The notes: a model not told the origin generated them from the letters alone. A DNA stretch of 64,000 nt from Salinispirillum sp. LH 10-3-1 (GCF_030643825.1 NZ_CP101717.1:2501673-2565672), one strand, 5' to 3'; shown: positions 8,138-18,190, numbered from the stretch's first letter. Program-made: numbers and translations.

Positions 8138-10783
8138 TCATTGAGTGGTCGATAGGGGTTTCTCGATGGTCACCATATCATCGTCAAGATGGGTGACCTG
8201 GTAACCACTATTAAGGCCTAACTTACGCATGCCATGATTCTCCGGTAACATTTCGGCACGCATCAGTTTGACATCACGACTGTGCGCGAATGACTCCAGT
8301 TGGGCCAGCATGTCAATGGCCAGACCCTGCTTCTGTACCGTTCGGTCGAGCAAAATTGCGAACTCCATGTTTTTTACCTTACCCAAGCGTGTCCAGCCTC
8401 GCACTTCACCCAGCAAGTGGCCTTGGTCGTCTTCCAATACCATGGCCATCTCGCGGTGATAGTCTACTTGGCACATGGCTGCCAGCTCTCGATGCTCAAA
8501 GTTCAACCGACTGCCAAAGAACCGCAAGCGCAAGGCCTCTGGCGTCTGCTGTTCAAACAACACCTTCATCGCTGGCTCATCTTCAGCGCGAATAGGCCGT
8601 AAAGTATAAGAAGCCTGTTTACGTCGCAGGGTTTTAATCCACTCACCTGGATAAACCGGAATCGCCGGGCTCACCGGCAAACCCCGCTGTGCTGCAGAAC
8701 CCAACACCACCAAGCGATCATCACGCTCCAGCACCAAATTCATTTCCAGACCTTCGAGCCAAGGGCACTGCTCCGCCATTGCTGACAATCGCATAATGGC
8801 TTGCAATAACACATCTTCAGCCAGCACCGGTTGACGGCAGCGCTCTTGCAGCAATTCGTACACATGAGTTTCGCGCAACATCACACGCGCCAAGGTACGA
8901 TTCAGCGGTGGCAAGGCCATATTCCGGTCCGAGCGCACGTTCGCCGAAGTACCTCCTAGTCCAAACAACAACACAGGGCCGTACACTTGGTCGCGCGTGA
9001 TGCCCATGCTGAACTGCAGCGAGTCGAGCCGCCGCCGCATGGGTTGCACGGCGAAGCCATGAAAGGTGCTATCAGGAAAGTGGTTGGCCAGCTCGTCCAA
9101 TAAGCGATCGGCTTCCTGCACCAACTGATCGGTGCTGGTGATATCAATAGCTACACCGCGCCAACGCCGCTGTGGATCGGCACTGTAGGCAAAGGGATAG
9201 AGATAACGTTCATGTAATAAGCGCAAGGACACCGGTTTTTCCGCTGCGACCGGCACTGCCGTCAAGGCGTCTCGATCTAGCCGGTAATCGGCGCCATTAA
9301 GTTCAAAACCAAATTCCGCCAACAGCGCGCGCGTATCGTCCCACGACAAGCGCGTAGGTAGGTCGTCCTTGATCGGTTTGGCATACTCCTCCAAGCGTTC
9401 CTGTTGGGGTAACGCCAAGGTCGTTTTCTCAGGAGTGCCGCGCAAATAAGCCTGCACTTTTTCATGCTGTACGATGGTAGAGAAAGCCACTACAGCGTCC
9501 ATCGGCATATCAAAATTCAGTACTCCGGCATCATCAAGTTCCTGCCGCGCGGCGCCCACAGTAGCCTCTCCCATCCACACTACCATCAGTGTGCGCCGAC
9601 TGCGCTTATGATGTGCCAACAATTCGTGAGTCACGCCCGCGACATCCAACCGAACACTGGGCACTAAGATCACCAGTTTGGCCCCAATATCCGGCAATTT
9701 GTCCAACGCATCAAGGCAATCACGCAGCAGCTCCGGACTCACACTGGCGGGTAAAATCAGCGGATTGTTGCGCGTACGCGGTTGATGCAAGGCTTGCGAT
9801 TTGATGCTGTCCGGCAGCCCATCCAGATGAGCCAGCAGACCACCTTGGCGCTGCAGTTCCTGCTCGGCGAGAAACGCCGGGCCTAAGCCATTACCCAACA
9901 GAGCAACACGGTACGAATACAGAGTACGTGAGCGTACTAAGGTTTCCACACCACCTAAGAGCGTTTGAATGTTATCAACCTGCAACACCCCGGCGCGATC
10001 GAAATAGGCTTGATCCAGCTTTAAGCGGTTGGCTAACCCCTCCGGTACCGGCGTATCCATATCGGTTTTCAAAATAAGTACTTTTTTTGACTTCGAGGCA
10101 GCACGCAACGCCGTCATAAAGCGTTGCGCATTCCGAATGTTCTCCACATGCAGCAAGATGGCCTTGACCCGTCGGTCTTCCGCCAGATAATCCACCACAT
10201 CGCTGATGCTGACATCCGCACGCGCCCCGACCGTTACGAAGTGCGAAAAGCCATAGCCACGACCGGTGGCCCAGTCCAGCAACGCCGATCCCAGCGCTGA
10301 CGACATGCCCACATAGGCAATATTCCCCGGCCGCGCTTGAATGTGTGAATACGAGACGTTCATATTGAACGACGGCACGATCACACCCAGGCTGTTCGGG
10401 CCCATCAGACGAATACCCCAACGGCGTGCCAGTTGCGTCATTCGCCGCATGGTATTGGTACTGAGCTGATCGCGGGCCATGCCGCCAGACAACACCAAGG
10501 CAGCTTTTACACCGGCTTCGGCAGCACTTTTGATGGCGCGCAGTAACGCCTTAGCAGGCAGACAAATGACCGCCAGATCGATATGGTCTTCAGGGCGAAT
10601 TTGATAGATGCACTTAACACCGTAGACCGTCTCGTAACGCTTTAAGTTCACGGCGATAATACGATGTGGATACCCGGCCCCTTGCAAGTTCTGCAATACC
10701 AGCCCACCCATGCTGCCCTCACGCTCTGACGCGCCCAGTACGGCAATGGATTTGGGCTGGAAAAACGCATCAAGGTCGGCCAT
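8138..10783 (-). CDS. PatZ-type protein lysine acetyltransferase (NDP-ACS-like/ATP-grasp plus GNAT)
   Basis: 881 residues, close to the approximately 886 of E. coli PatZ/YfiQ. Order: CoA-binding Rossmann domain (from FFQPKSIAVLGAS), succinyl-CoA-ligase-like flavodoxin domain, ATP-grasp domain (about 480-690), and C-terminal GNAT domain (about 730-875; YTLRPIRAEDEPAM). Where NDP-forming acyl-CoA synthetases carry the catalytic His (ASHTG), this protein has GLANR, so the synthetase part is probably regulatory, as reported for Pat. Known Pat enzymes acetylate and inactivate acetyl-CoA synthetase. It is divergent from a deacetylase-fold gene. Confidence 0.9.
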   Translation of the reverse strand: MADLDAFFQPKSIAVLGASEREGSMGGLVLQNLQGAGYPHRIIAVNLKRYETVYGVKCIYQIRPEDHIDLAVICLPAKALLRAIKSAAEAGVKAALVLSGGMARDQLSTNTMRRMTQLARRWGIRLMGPNSLGVIVPSFNMNVSYSHIQARPGNIAYVGMSSALGSALLDWATGRGYGFSHFVTVGARADVSISDVVDYLAEDRRVKAILLHVENIRNAQRFMTALRAASKSKKVLILKTDMDTPVPEGLANRLKLDQAYFDRAGVLQVDNIQTLLGGVETLVRSRTLYSYRVALLGNGLGPAFLAEQELQRQGGLLAHLDGLPDSIKSQALHQPRTRNNPLILPASVSPELLRDCLDALDKLPDIGAKLVILVPSVRLDVAGVTHELLAHHKRSRRTLMVVWMGEATVGAARQELDDAGVLNFDMPMDAVVAFSTIVQHEKVQAYLRGTPEKTTLALPQQERLEEYAKPIKDDLPTRLSWDDTRALLAEFGFELNGADYRLDRDALTAVPVAAEKPVSLRLLHERYLYPFAYSADPQRRWRGVAIDITSTDQLVQEADRLLDELANHFPDSTFHGFAVQPMRRRLDSLQFSMGITRDQVYGPVLLFGLGGTSANVRSDRNMALPPLNRTLARVMLRETHVYELLQERCRQPVLAEDVLLQAIMRLSAMAEQCPWLEGLEMNLVLERDDRLVVLGSAAQRGLPVSPAIPVYPGEWIKTLRRKQASYTLRPIRAEDEPAMKVLFEQQTPEALRLRFFGSRLNFEHRELAAMCQVDYHREMAMVLEDDQGHLLGEVRGWTRLGKVKNMEFAILLDRTVQKQGLAIDMLAQLESFAHSRDVKLMRAEMLPENHGMRKLGLNSGYQVTHLDDDMVTIEKPLSTTQ

Positions 10784-10992
10784 GGGTCACATCAATGTAG
10801 GCATCAGTGAGTATGCACTACAGTAAAGCGGAAACACCGGAAGGGTGCAATCTAGGATGCGTAAGAATACGGTATCCTGCATTTAGGCAGCGTAATCATT
10901 GTCACCGGTTCGGCACAATTTCTAAAATCGACAATACCCTATATACTGTTTGCGCATCCTCAGCGTCTCGTCGTCCGTGGTCGGAGTTCTGT

Positions 10993-11916
10993 ATGAAGAC
11001 AGGTTTCATCTATCATCCAGCATGCTTAACGCATGACATGGGGCCTGAGCATCCCGAAAGCCCAGCTCGCTTGTCGGCTATCATTGAACAGTTGGAGCGC
11101 AACCCTTTGTGGCAAGAACTGGACATCTACACCGCGCACCGCGCCGAGGACCGCCATTTGCTGGCGGTGCATCATCCGCGTTACCTCGAACAGATAAAGT
11201 TACTCGCGCCCAAACACGGCATGATTCACGCCGGACCAGACACCGCTATGAGCCCGGGTAGCATTGAAGCGGCCTACCGTGCAGCGGGCTCCGGTGTACA
11301 AGCCGTAGATGGCATCATGAACCACTTTTATCAAAATGCCTTTTGCGCCACCCGCCCGCCCGGCCACCATGCCGAGCCAGCCACCACCATGGGCTTCTGC
11401 TTTTTCCATAACCTGGGGGTTGCCGCGCGCTATTTGCGCCAGACTTATCATATTAAGCGTATTTGTGTGATCGACTTTGACGTCCACCAAGGCAATGGCA
11501 CGGTGGAAATCTTTCGTGACGACCCGGACGTACTCTTTTTATCCAGTTTCCAGCACCCGTTTTACCCCAATTCGCATTGGCAAGCACAGCACCCGCACAT
11601 GCGCTTTGCACCACTGGAAGCGGATACAGATGGCACAGAGATTCGGCGTATCTGGCAGGACGACTGGCGGCACGCCATTCGGGAACACCAGCCCGAGTTC
11701 TTCTTTATTTCTGCCGGTTTTGACGCCCATACAGACGACCCCTTGGGCGAACTGAACTGGACCACGGAAGACTTCCGCTGGCTGACCGAATCCATTAAAG
11801 CGGAAGCTGATAAATTAGCGCAGGGGCGCATCATCAGCTTTCTCGAAGGCGGCTATGATGTGCATGCGCTGGCCGATTGTGTAGAAGCCCATATCGCCGC
11901 ACTCATGGGCCGCTAG
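10993..11916 (+). CDS. Histone-deacetylase-family (class II-like/acetylpolyamine) amidohydrolase
   Basis: 307 residues from the ATG at 10993 (MKTGFIYHPACLTHDMGPEHPE). An earlier in-frame ATG exists but would add non-conserved residues over the promoter region. Family motifs are complete: RPPGHHAEP with the catalytic His pair, the metal ligands in DFDVHQGNGT, and SAGFDAHTDDPLG. Members remove acetyl groups from lysine side chains or polyamines using Zn2+. The divergent neighbour is a PatZ-type lysine acetyltransferase, which makes a protein-lysine substrate attractive but unproven. Confidence 0.9.
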   Translation: MKTGFIYHPACLTHDMGPEHPESPARLSAIIEQLERNPLWQELDIYTAHRAEDRHLLAVHHPRYLEQIKLLAPKHGMIHAGPDTAMSPGSIEAAYRAAGSGVQAVDGIMNHFYQNAFCATRPPGHHAEPATTMGFCFFHNLGVAARYLRQTYHIKRICVIDFDVHQGNGTVEIFRDDPDVLFLSSFQHPFYPNSHWQAQHPHMRFAPLEADTDGTEIRRIWQDDWRHAIREHQPEFFFISAGFDAHTDDPLGELNWTTEDFRWLTESIKAEADKLAQGRIISFLEGGYDVHALADCVEAHIAALMGR

Positions 11917-11963
11917 ACGGTGACCAAACCCTACATTCAGCACACAACCGAACAAGGTACACT

Positions 11964-12356
11964 ATGTCTGTAACCACATGGGACCCAACCCAAAAACCCA
12001 ATCACCCTGAACTGACGCGTGTGCGCGGTTGGACGGCGCAGGCTTGGCCCTCCGCAGATGCTTTAGTCCAGCTCAGCGATGACGACCGGCACACACTCCA
12101 AGCTTGGATCACGCTGGATTGGACATTGTGGGAACCGGTCATCAGCCAACTGACCGCCAGCGAACTGGTCCACTTGATGCAGTTGATGACGCTGGCAGAG
12201 GGTCACATTGGTGGCTGTGATGCGGGCGCCAAATCCACGGTCATACACGCCTTTCGCCAGCACAAAGCCAAGTTCGGCGCGCCCGATAAAGAACTCGTAC
12301 GCTGGATAAAAGCCAATACACAGAATCGCTTCCTGCCTTACGGCCCAGTGCTGTAA
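11964..12356 (+). CDS. Hypothetical protein
   Basis: 130-residue soluble protein starting MSVTTWDPTQKPNHPELTRV. It is rich in Trp, His and Gln, with no signal or membrane segment. I do not recognise a family. It lies 47 bases after the deacetylase gene and 20 bases before hrpB, so it is probably co-transcribed with one or both. A longer in-frame start at 11877 is possible but overlaps the deacetylase. Confidence 0.6.
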   Translation: MSVTTWDPTQKPNHPELTRVRGWTAQAWPSADALVQLSDDDRHTLQAWITLDWTLWEPVISQLTASELVHLMQLMTLAEGHIGGCDAGAKSTVIHAFRQHKAKFGAPDKELVRWIKANTQNRFLPYGPVL

Positions 12357-12376
12357 GACGCGGGAAGCCTGTTGTT

Positions 12377-14746
12377 ATGACCGCTGCGCTGGCCGACCTC
12401 CCGCTGTATGCTCACCGTGCGGCCTTTGCTGCAGATTCCGGCAACCCTCTGTTGGTGGAAGCTGAACCTGGGGCTGGTAAATCGACCCTGATTCCGCTGT
12501 GGGCGCTCGATGCTTGTCCGGTCGAGCAGCAGGTGTGGCTGATACAGCCGCGTATTCTGGCGACGCGGGCTGTAGCCCGTCGATTGGCCAGCCTGCATCC
12601 GCAGCCGCAAACCGTCGGTTATCAGGTCCCTTACGAGCGCACAGTCAATGAACAGACACGCTTACGGGTGATGACACCGGGTATTTTTTTGCAGCAACTG
12701 TTGCATGACCCGGCGCTCAGCCAAGTACATACCGTCATCCTAGACGAAGTGCACGAGCGCTCAATGCAACAAGATATTGCTTGGGCATGGCTGCAAGAAT
12801 TGCTGGTACTGCGCGACGATTTGCGCGTGATATTGATGACCGCTACGCCCGACCCCGCCTTGCGCCAACAAGTCACACATCGCTTGCATGCCGTGGGGCG
12901 CCAATTCCCGGTACACACCCAGTGGTTGCCACCGAACCCCAATGAACGCTTGTCCAGTCAGGTGGTGCGCGCACTTCATCAGGCCAAACCCGATACCGAT
13001 GCCACCATTCTGGTGTTTTTACCCGGCTGGCACGACATCGAAGCCTGTCACAAAACAATCACCCAGCAGTTCCCCACGCGTCAGGTGGTTCGCCTGCACA
13101 GCGTGGTCAGCAGTGCCGAGCAGCAGCAAGCCATCGACCCGGCAAGCGGCCCACGCATCATTTTATCGACCAATATTGCTGAAACGTCCTTAACGGTGCC
13201 GGACGTCACCTGGGTGATCGACAGCGGGCAGGCGCGCTTTCAGCAATTTGAGCAAAGTACGGGAGTGTCTCGCCTCGTCACACGCCAAATCAGTCAAGCC
13301 TCGGCTGATCAACGGCGCGGGCGGGCGGGACGCGTACAGTCCGGACACTGTATTCGCTTGTGGTCAGAAAGCCTGTCTTTGGCCCCCGCAGAACGACCTG
13401 ACATTCTGCACTCCGACGCCATACCACTTGCTCTCTTATTAGCCCATTGGGGCACAGACGCGGCGTTACTGAACTGGCCCGACCGCCCTTCTGCCATGGC
13501 GCTACAGCTGGCACAAAAACGCCTACACAGCTGGGGGCATGTAGATGAGCGGGGCAAAATAACCGCACTCGGCAAGCAAGTCTCTGCGTTGGGCACGCAC
13601 CCTCGTATCGCCGCATGGCTACAACAGTACCGGCGGATTATTCCGGCTGACGCCCTGACGTTGGCGCTGGCGCTGCATTTCACGCCAGAAACCGGCGACG
13701 ACCCGGCCGCTTGGCGCGCACAGGCAGACCAGCAAGCACAGCACCACCCGCACTGGCAACAACAAGCCAAGCGTTGGTTGAAGGTATTGTCCTTAACAGT
13801 GGATAGACAAGCCCCCTGGCAACCCGAACACATTGCTGCGGTCATGCGTGACCGCATTGGTGTGCAGAAATCATCTGGCCTGTATCGCCTGGAATCAGGC
13901 ATCAGCGTGCAGGGCAGCCAGACTACTATGGGCAGTGACTGGGCGTTGTTTTTGTCGGTGCAACGTCGCGGTGAACAGCATCTTGGCTATGCCGTACCAC
14001 TGTCACCGTCGCGCCAACAGCAGCGCGCTTGGAGTTCGCCTCAGCACCAACTGGCACGTACACGACACGGCTGGATGCAGGAAACTCAGTGGCTACTAGG
14101 TGGCCGGGTGGTGGATACAGAACGTCATCCTGTTCCAGACACCGAACTACCCAATGCACTCTTGAGCGTGATTGCACTGAACCCGCTCACACCTGAGTCA
14201 TGGGATTCCAAAGCCAAGACATTACTGGCGCGCGCCCGGCTCGCCGCCAGCAAAGCTATACTGGCATTGCCGCCGGTAGACAACGAGTCTTTGCATCAAC
14301 GACTGGCAGATTGGTTGTTGCCCTTTTTGAATGCCGACACCCAGCTGGACAAATTACCGTGGTACGAAGGACTAAAATTCTATCTAGGACAGGATGGGGT
14401 TCACCAATTACGTCGTCTACTGCCTGATGAAGTGACCCTGCCCAGTGGGCGCCAAGCGAAGGTGGACTACAACGGTGAGCAACCAATGGTCGCAGGTAAA
14501 TTACAGGAATTTTTTGGCGCCAAGACAATGACACTGGCCGATGGACGACTTCCACTGACGCTGCATTTGCTGTCACCAGCCGGACGTCCATTAGCCATTA
14601 CGGCTGACTTGGGGTCTTTTTGGGCCAATAGCTATCCCAGTGTTAGGAAGGAAATGCGCGGCCGATATCCTCGCCATCCATGGCCAGTGCATCCAGACCA
14701 GCATATTGCCACACACAAAACAAAGCGCGCATTGCTGCCCGACTGA
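12377..14746 (+). CDS. hrpB: ATP-dependent RNA helicase HrpB
   Basis: 789 residues. DEAH-box motifs are in order: Walker A PGAGKS (31-36), the DEVHERS box, SATP-equivalent MTATP, and motif VI QRRGRAGRVQSGHCIRLW. Helicase-associated and HrpB C-terminal domains follow, ending in GSFWANSYPSVRKEMRGRYPRHPWP-type sequence (the PKHPWPEDP-like HrpB signature). The E. coli protein is about 809 residues. Its function in the cell is poorly defined. Confidence 0.95.
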   Translation: MTAALADLPLYAHRAAFAADSGNPLLVEAEPGAGKSTLIPLWALDACPVEQQVWLIQPRILATRAVARRLASLHPQPQTVGYQVPYERTVNEQTRLRVMTPGIFLQQLLHDPALSQVHTVILDEVHERSMQQDIAWAWLQELLVLRDDLRVILMTATPDPALRQQVTHRLHAVGRQFPVHTQWLPPNPNERLSSQVVRALHQAKPDTDATILVFLPGWHDIEACHKTITQQFPTRQVVRLHSVVSSAEQQQAIDPASGPRIILSTNIAETSLTVPDVTWVIDSGQARFQQFEQSTGVSRLVTRQISQASADQRRGRAGRVQSGHCIRLWSESLSLAPAERPDILHSDAIPLALLLAHWGTDAALLNWPDRPSAMALQLAQKRLHSWGHVDERGKITALGKQVSALGTHPRIAAWLQQYRRIIPADALTLALALHFTPETGDDPAAWRAQADQQAQHHPHWQQQAKRWLKVLSLTVDRQAPWQPEHIAAVMRDRIGVQKSSGLYRLESGISVQGSQTTMGSDWALFLSVQRRGEQHLGYAVPLSPSRQQQRAWSSPQHQLARTRHGWMQETQWLLGGRVVDTERHPVPDTELPNALLSVIALNPLTPESWDSKAKTLLARARLAASKAILALPPVDNESLHQRLADWLLPFLNADTQLDKLPWYEGLKFYLGQDGVHQLRRLLPDEVTLPSGRQAKVDYNGEQPMVAGKLQEFFGAKTMTLADGRLPLTLHLLSPAGRPLAITADLGSFWANSYPSVRKEMRGRYPRHPWPVHPDQHIATHKTKRALLPD

Positions 14747-14774
14747 ATGTCGTTCTTGTTCCTATAAATTAGGT

Positions 14775-14802
14775 GACTAAGCAGCAGTGATGCTGCTCAG
14801 TC
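14775..14802. terminator. Hairpin between convergent hrpB and hypothetical gene
   Basis: Stem of eleven pairs with one A-C mismatch (775-786 with 791-802) closed by a GTGA tetraloop, placed 28 bases after the hrpB stop and over the last codons of the convergent gene. No T-run follows in the plus direction. Position suggests transcription termination or 3'-end protection. Confidence 0.5.
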
Positions 14803-15159
14803 GCGCAAAGGCCACTGCTCGACCGGTCTATTCTCAATCAGCTGAATCGGGCCATATTGGCGCTCTATAGCACGCAACACGGTAAAAGCCTGCTCTACCG
14901 TGGTTTCGTCGTCGGTATTCTCAGAAGTGACCGAAAGGGCTAGGCGCTGCACGGTGCGCAGCTTAGCTCGAAATACACAGTGCTCATCGTTAAATTGTGC
15001 GACGAATTTATTAAGGGTATCTGGAGTTCGCAACGGGTTCAGCATCTGAATGGTCCAGACTACTTCCCACGCTCGCGCGGATAGACGACGTTTTGATGGG
15101 ATTAACGGGAGATCGTCCATGACCATATGACTGCTGTCCGACATCGCTGGACTGGGCAT
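14797..15159 (-). CDS. Hypothetical protein
   Basis: 120-residue soluble protein beginning MPSPAMSDSSHMVMDDLPL, with alternative starts at the internal methionines. A central basic stretch (SKRRLSARAWEVVW) is followed by a mixed alpha/beta sequence ending RPVEQWPLRD. No family recognised. Convergent with hrpB. Confidence 0.55.
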   Translation of the reverse strand: MPSPAMSDSSHMVMDDLPLIPSKRRLSARAWEVVWTIQMLNPLRTPDTLNKFVAQFNDEHCVFRAKLRTVQRLALSVTSENTDDETTVEQAFTVLRAIERQYGPIQLIENRPVEQWPLRD

Positions 15160-15314
15160 ACTATCCCTCCGGTTATTGACAAGTTAGTGAACAAATTTTA
15201 ATCAGACATTAGAGAGAGTTTTGGCACTTGTCAAATTACCAAATGGCACAAAACCACAAAAAGCATAAGACTGAGATCTGGTTAACAGTATTGTGTCACG
15301 GCGTCACATACCGG

Positions 15315-15617
15315 TTACTTGCAGTACATATCGTGCAACAAGCCTATAACACGCTCTACCTTGTCGCTTTTCAAGCTGTAGTGGACCATCTGCGCTTCTT
15401 TGCGAATCGACACCAAACCTTCATTGCGCAACCGCGCCAAATGCTGAGACAGGGCCGATTGACTTAAAGGAACCTGTTGATTGAGCTGAGTAACGGTCTT
15501 TTCGCCGTCCAACAAGTTGCACATAATCAGCAAGCGGCATTCATGCCCCAGTGTTTTGAGCAGCGCTGCAGCGTCAGCCGCATTTTCGGCCATAGCTTTC
15601 ATGTCATCTGCGGTCAT
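15315..15617 (-). CDS. ArsR/SmtB-family regulator, HlyU/BigR/SqrR-like thiol sensor
   Basis: 100 residues from MTADDMKAMAENAADAAALL; the frame is open further upstream but homology begins here. Winged-helix segment VPLSQSALSQHLARLRNEG is that of the HlyU/BigR/SqrR/YgaV subgroup. Two cysteines, C33 in LLIMCNLL and C99 in the final MYCK, sit where these repressors form a di- or tetrasulfide on exposure to reactive sulfur species; the metal-site cysteine motif of ArsR/SmtB is absent. It is divergent from an RDD-domain membrane protein gene, a possible target. Confidence 0.85.
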   Translation of the reverse strand: MTADDMKAMAENAADAAALLKTLGHECRLLIMCNLLDGEKTVTQLNQQVPLSQSALSQHLARLRNEGLVSIRKEAQMVHYSLKSDKVERVIGLLHDMYCK

Positions 15618-15883
15618 TAGCAGCGACTCATCCTTCAATTGTTTCACGTTAGTATTTTCCCTTGTTCCATGTTGCCTTGTTCTCCATACCGGTGACGAGC
15701 TCCATGAAAATGATATTTTAATCAGCAGTACATTTTGCACCCAAAGCAGGACAGCAGGCAAGCACCGTGCGGTTATTTTGTCGCTGCCTCACAAGTCCGC
15801 CAACTCAGTTTCGCGGTTTACAGACCCCGAAGAGTGAGGCACTATCGACTCATTAATTGCGTTGAAAATAACCCGTCAATACC

Positions 15884-16336
15884 ATGATATCCCAAATGAA
15901 AACTACGCTTGTTTTGCAGTTACGTCGCTTGGCCGCCTTCTTTTACGACCTTATGGTCATGCTCGGCTTGATCATTGTTGCTGGCTTTTTATATCTTGGT
16001 GCGCAGATGCTCATCTTGGGGACCGACGTCGTAGAGCCCGGTAACCTATTGTTTCGACTGTATCTTTGTCTCATTATCTTCGGCTATGTGTACATCAGCT
16101 GGCGTCGCGCAGGTCAGACCATCGGCATGAAAGCATGGAGATTAAGAGCTGTCAGCACTGATGGCAGCCAATTAACCTTTCGCCAGATCCTGTCCCGATT
16201 TTTGGTCGGCATCCTAACTTTCGGATTTTTCGGCTTAGGCTATCTATGGTCATTCTTAGACTCTTCAGGCCGCACGTTGCCCGAAATCCTATCCAACACA
16301 CAGACACAATCTGTCACAAAAATTAGTAATCCATAA
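15884..16336 (+). CDS. RDD-family membrane protein
   Basis: 150 residues with three to four predicted helices and the family motif LRRLAAFFYDLMV (the conserved Arg and Asp of RDD), followed by GQTIGMKAWRLRAVS, also typical. Function of stand-alone RDD proteins is uncertain; some act in ion or osmotic stress. A second start at 15896 is possible. It is divergent from the thiol-sensing ArsR regulator with a 266-base gap. Confidence 0.8.
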   Translation: MISQMKTTLVLQLRRLAAFFYDLMVMLGLIIVAGFLYLGAQMLILGTDVVEPGNLLFRLYLCLIIFGYVYISWRRAGQTIGMKAWRLRAVSTDGSQLTFRQILSRFLVGILTFGFFGLGYLWSFLDSSGRTLPEILSNTQTQSVTKISNP

Positions 16337-16621
16337 CAATTATTATGCTTTGACTTCAACCGACACACTCAATATAACTGTGTTCTTTTTAACCAGTCGT
16401 GCAGAGCAAAAGCCCTGCACGACCCGCCTACAACAATAATAAGCAACGGATTGCCTGAACAGACTCGGAAACACGGGTCGTTCAAGAAATAAGAAAGAGC
16501 CATCAACTGGCCAACGTCAAAACGCACAGGCATTAGAGCGCAGGCGCCATTTTTGGCCCGAGGGACAGTGTCTGTGGAGGTTCAGCAGCCTCCAATAACA
16601 TAAACATGGGAGCAACAAAGC
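16337..16621 (+). other. Intergenic leader of pntAB with two hairpins
   Basis: After the promoter at 16350-16378 about 240 bases precede the pntA ATG. The leader holds a perfect nine-base stem GTCGTGCAG/CTGCACGAC (396-404 with 415-423 of the 16,000 block) and a six-base stem TGGAGG/CCTCCA (575-580 with 589-594). Neither is followed by a T-run. I found no known riboswitch consensus. The ribosome-binding site is GGGAG at about 16608. Confidence 0.5.
16350..16378 (+). promoter_or_regulatory. Sigma-70 promoter of pntAB
   Basis: TTGACT at 16350-16355 and TATAAC at 16373-16378 with a 17-base spacer; five of six bases match consensus in each box. It lies about 240 bases before pntA and is the only good promoter in the gap. 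Confidence 0.6.
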
Positions 16622-18190
16622 ATGTCTTTAACCATTGCCATCCCCAGGGAAACCAGCAAGCAAGAGAATCGGGTGGCAGCAACACCTGACTCGGTGTCAA
16701 AACTGATCAAGCTTGGCTACTCTGTGGTCATTGAACGCAACGCTGGCGCCGCCGCCAACTTCACCGATGCAGCTTATGAAGCCGCCGGCGCGGAAATCGT
16801 TACACCAGCGAAGGTCTATTCACGGGCCGATATCCTGTTAAAGGTCAATGGCCCGCAAGTCCGGACAGACCTCAAGAACGGCGACGAAGCAGCTCTGCTG
16901 AAGAAAGGCAGTTACTTCGTCAGTTTTCTACAGCCCGCATTAAATCCAGATACATTACAGCGCTTTGCTGACCAAGGTGTGACAGCCTTAGCCATCGACG
17001 CGGTGCCGCGCATTTCGCGGGCACAAAAAATGGATGCATTGAGTTCCATGGCCAACATCGCAGGCTATCGCGCCGTGGTCGAGGCCGCTAACGTCTTTGG
17101 TCGTTTTTTTACTGGCCAGATCACCGCCGCCGGTAAAGTACCACCCGCCAAGGTCATGGTGATAGGCGCAGGCGTTGCCGGGCTTGCCGCCATCGGTGCG
17201 GCCAAGTCTATGGGTGCCATTGTGCGTGCCTTTGATACGCGCCCCGCAGTGAAAGACCAAGTCGAAAGTATGGGGGCCGAGTTTCTGGAACTGGACTTCA
17301 ATGAAGACGGAACCGGCGCTGGTGGTTACGCTAAAGAGATGAGCAAAGAGTTTATCGAAGCGGAGATGGCTCTATTCCGGGCCCAAGCAAAAGAAGTCGA
17401 CATCATCATCACCACGGCGTTGATTCCCGGAAAGCCTGCACCGAAATTGATCTTGAAAGACATGGTTGAATCGATGAAAGACGGTAGCGTCATCGTCGAT
17501 TTGGCTTCCGCTAACGGCGGCAACTGTGAACTGACCACCCCGGATGAAGTGGTGGTGAAGCACGGTGTCACCATTATTGGTTACAGCAATCTTCCGAGCC
17601 GTTTGGCTGCGCAGTCATCGCAACTGTATTCCACGAACCTCGTCCACTTACTGGCGGATCTCACGCCCGAGAAAAATGGTGAGATCGCGCTGAACATGGA
17701 AGACGAGGTTCAGCGCGGCGCGACGGTCGTGCACGCGGGTGAAATCACCTGGCCACCACCGCCGCCAAAAGGTGGTCAAGACGGCGGTGCGAAGCCCGCT
17801 GCTACTGCAGAGCCCGTGGTGGCGAAGAAAGAGAAGACGCCAATGTCCGGCCGAACCATTTCCATCTACTGGGCCATTGCCGGGGCACTGCTGCTCGGTT
17901 TAGGCTCCGTCGCCCCGGCCGATTTTGTGGGTCACTTCTTCATCTTCATTCTGGCAATCTTTGTTGGTTGGCAGGTGATCTGGAACGTCAAACACAGCCT
18001 GCACACACCACTGATGAGTGTGACCAACGCCATCAGTAGTATTGTGATCGTCGGTGCGCTGTTGCAAGTCTCGGTTGAGGGCAGCATCGTCGTGCCGATC
18101 ATGGCAACCATTGCCGTGTTTGTTACCAGTATCAACATTGCGGGTGGCTTTTACGTCACACACCGTATGCTGAAAATGTTCCGGAAATAA
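16622..18190 (+). CDS. pntA: NAD(P) transhydrogenase subunit alpha
   Basis: 522 residues, similar to E. coli PntA (510). The N-terminal alanine-dehydrogenase-like NAD(H) domain contains [21 protein letters not shown] Pro/Ala/Lys-rich linker (about 375-405) leads to four C-terminal membrane helices starting at [14 protein letters not shown]. Thus it is the two-gene (fused alpha) form rather than the three-gene pntAA/AB form. With PntB it couples hydride transfer between NADH and NADP+ to proton translocation, a main NADPH source. Thirteen bases separate it from pntB. Confidence 0.96.
   Translation: MSLTIAIPRETSKQENRVAATPDSVSKLIKLGYSVVIERNAGAAANFTDAAYEAAGAEIVTPAKVYSRADILLKVNGPQVRTDLKNGDEAALLKKGSYFVSFLQPALNPDTLQRFADQGVTALAIDAVPRISRAQKMDALSSMANIAGYRAVVEAANVFGRFFTGQITAAGKVPPAKVMVIGAGVAGLAAIGAAKSMGAIVRAFDTRPAVKDQVESMGAEFLELDFNEDGTGAGGYAKEMSKEFIEAEMALFRAQAKEVDIIITTALIPGKPAPKLILKDMVESMKDGSVIVDLASANGGNCELTTPDEVVVKHGVTIIGYSNLPSRLAAQSSQLYSTNLVHLLADLTPEKNGEIALNMEDEVQRGATVVHAGEITWPPPPPKGGQDGGAKPAATAEPVVAKKEKTPMSGRTISIYWAIAGALLLGLGSVAPADFVGHFFIFILAIFVGWQVIWNVKHSLHTPLMSVTNAISSIVIVGALLQVSVEGSIVVPIMATIAVFVTSINIAGGFYVTHRMLKMFRK

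Noticed and set aside
10807-10992. Extended N-terminus (62 residues) for the deacetylase
   Set aside because: The extra residues are non-conserved and cover the divergent promoter region; homology begins at the 10993 ATG.
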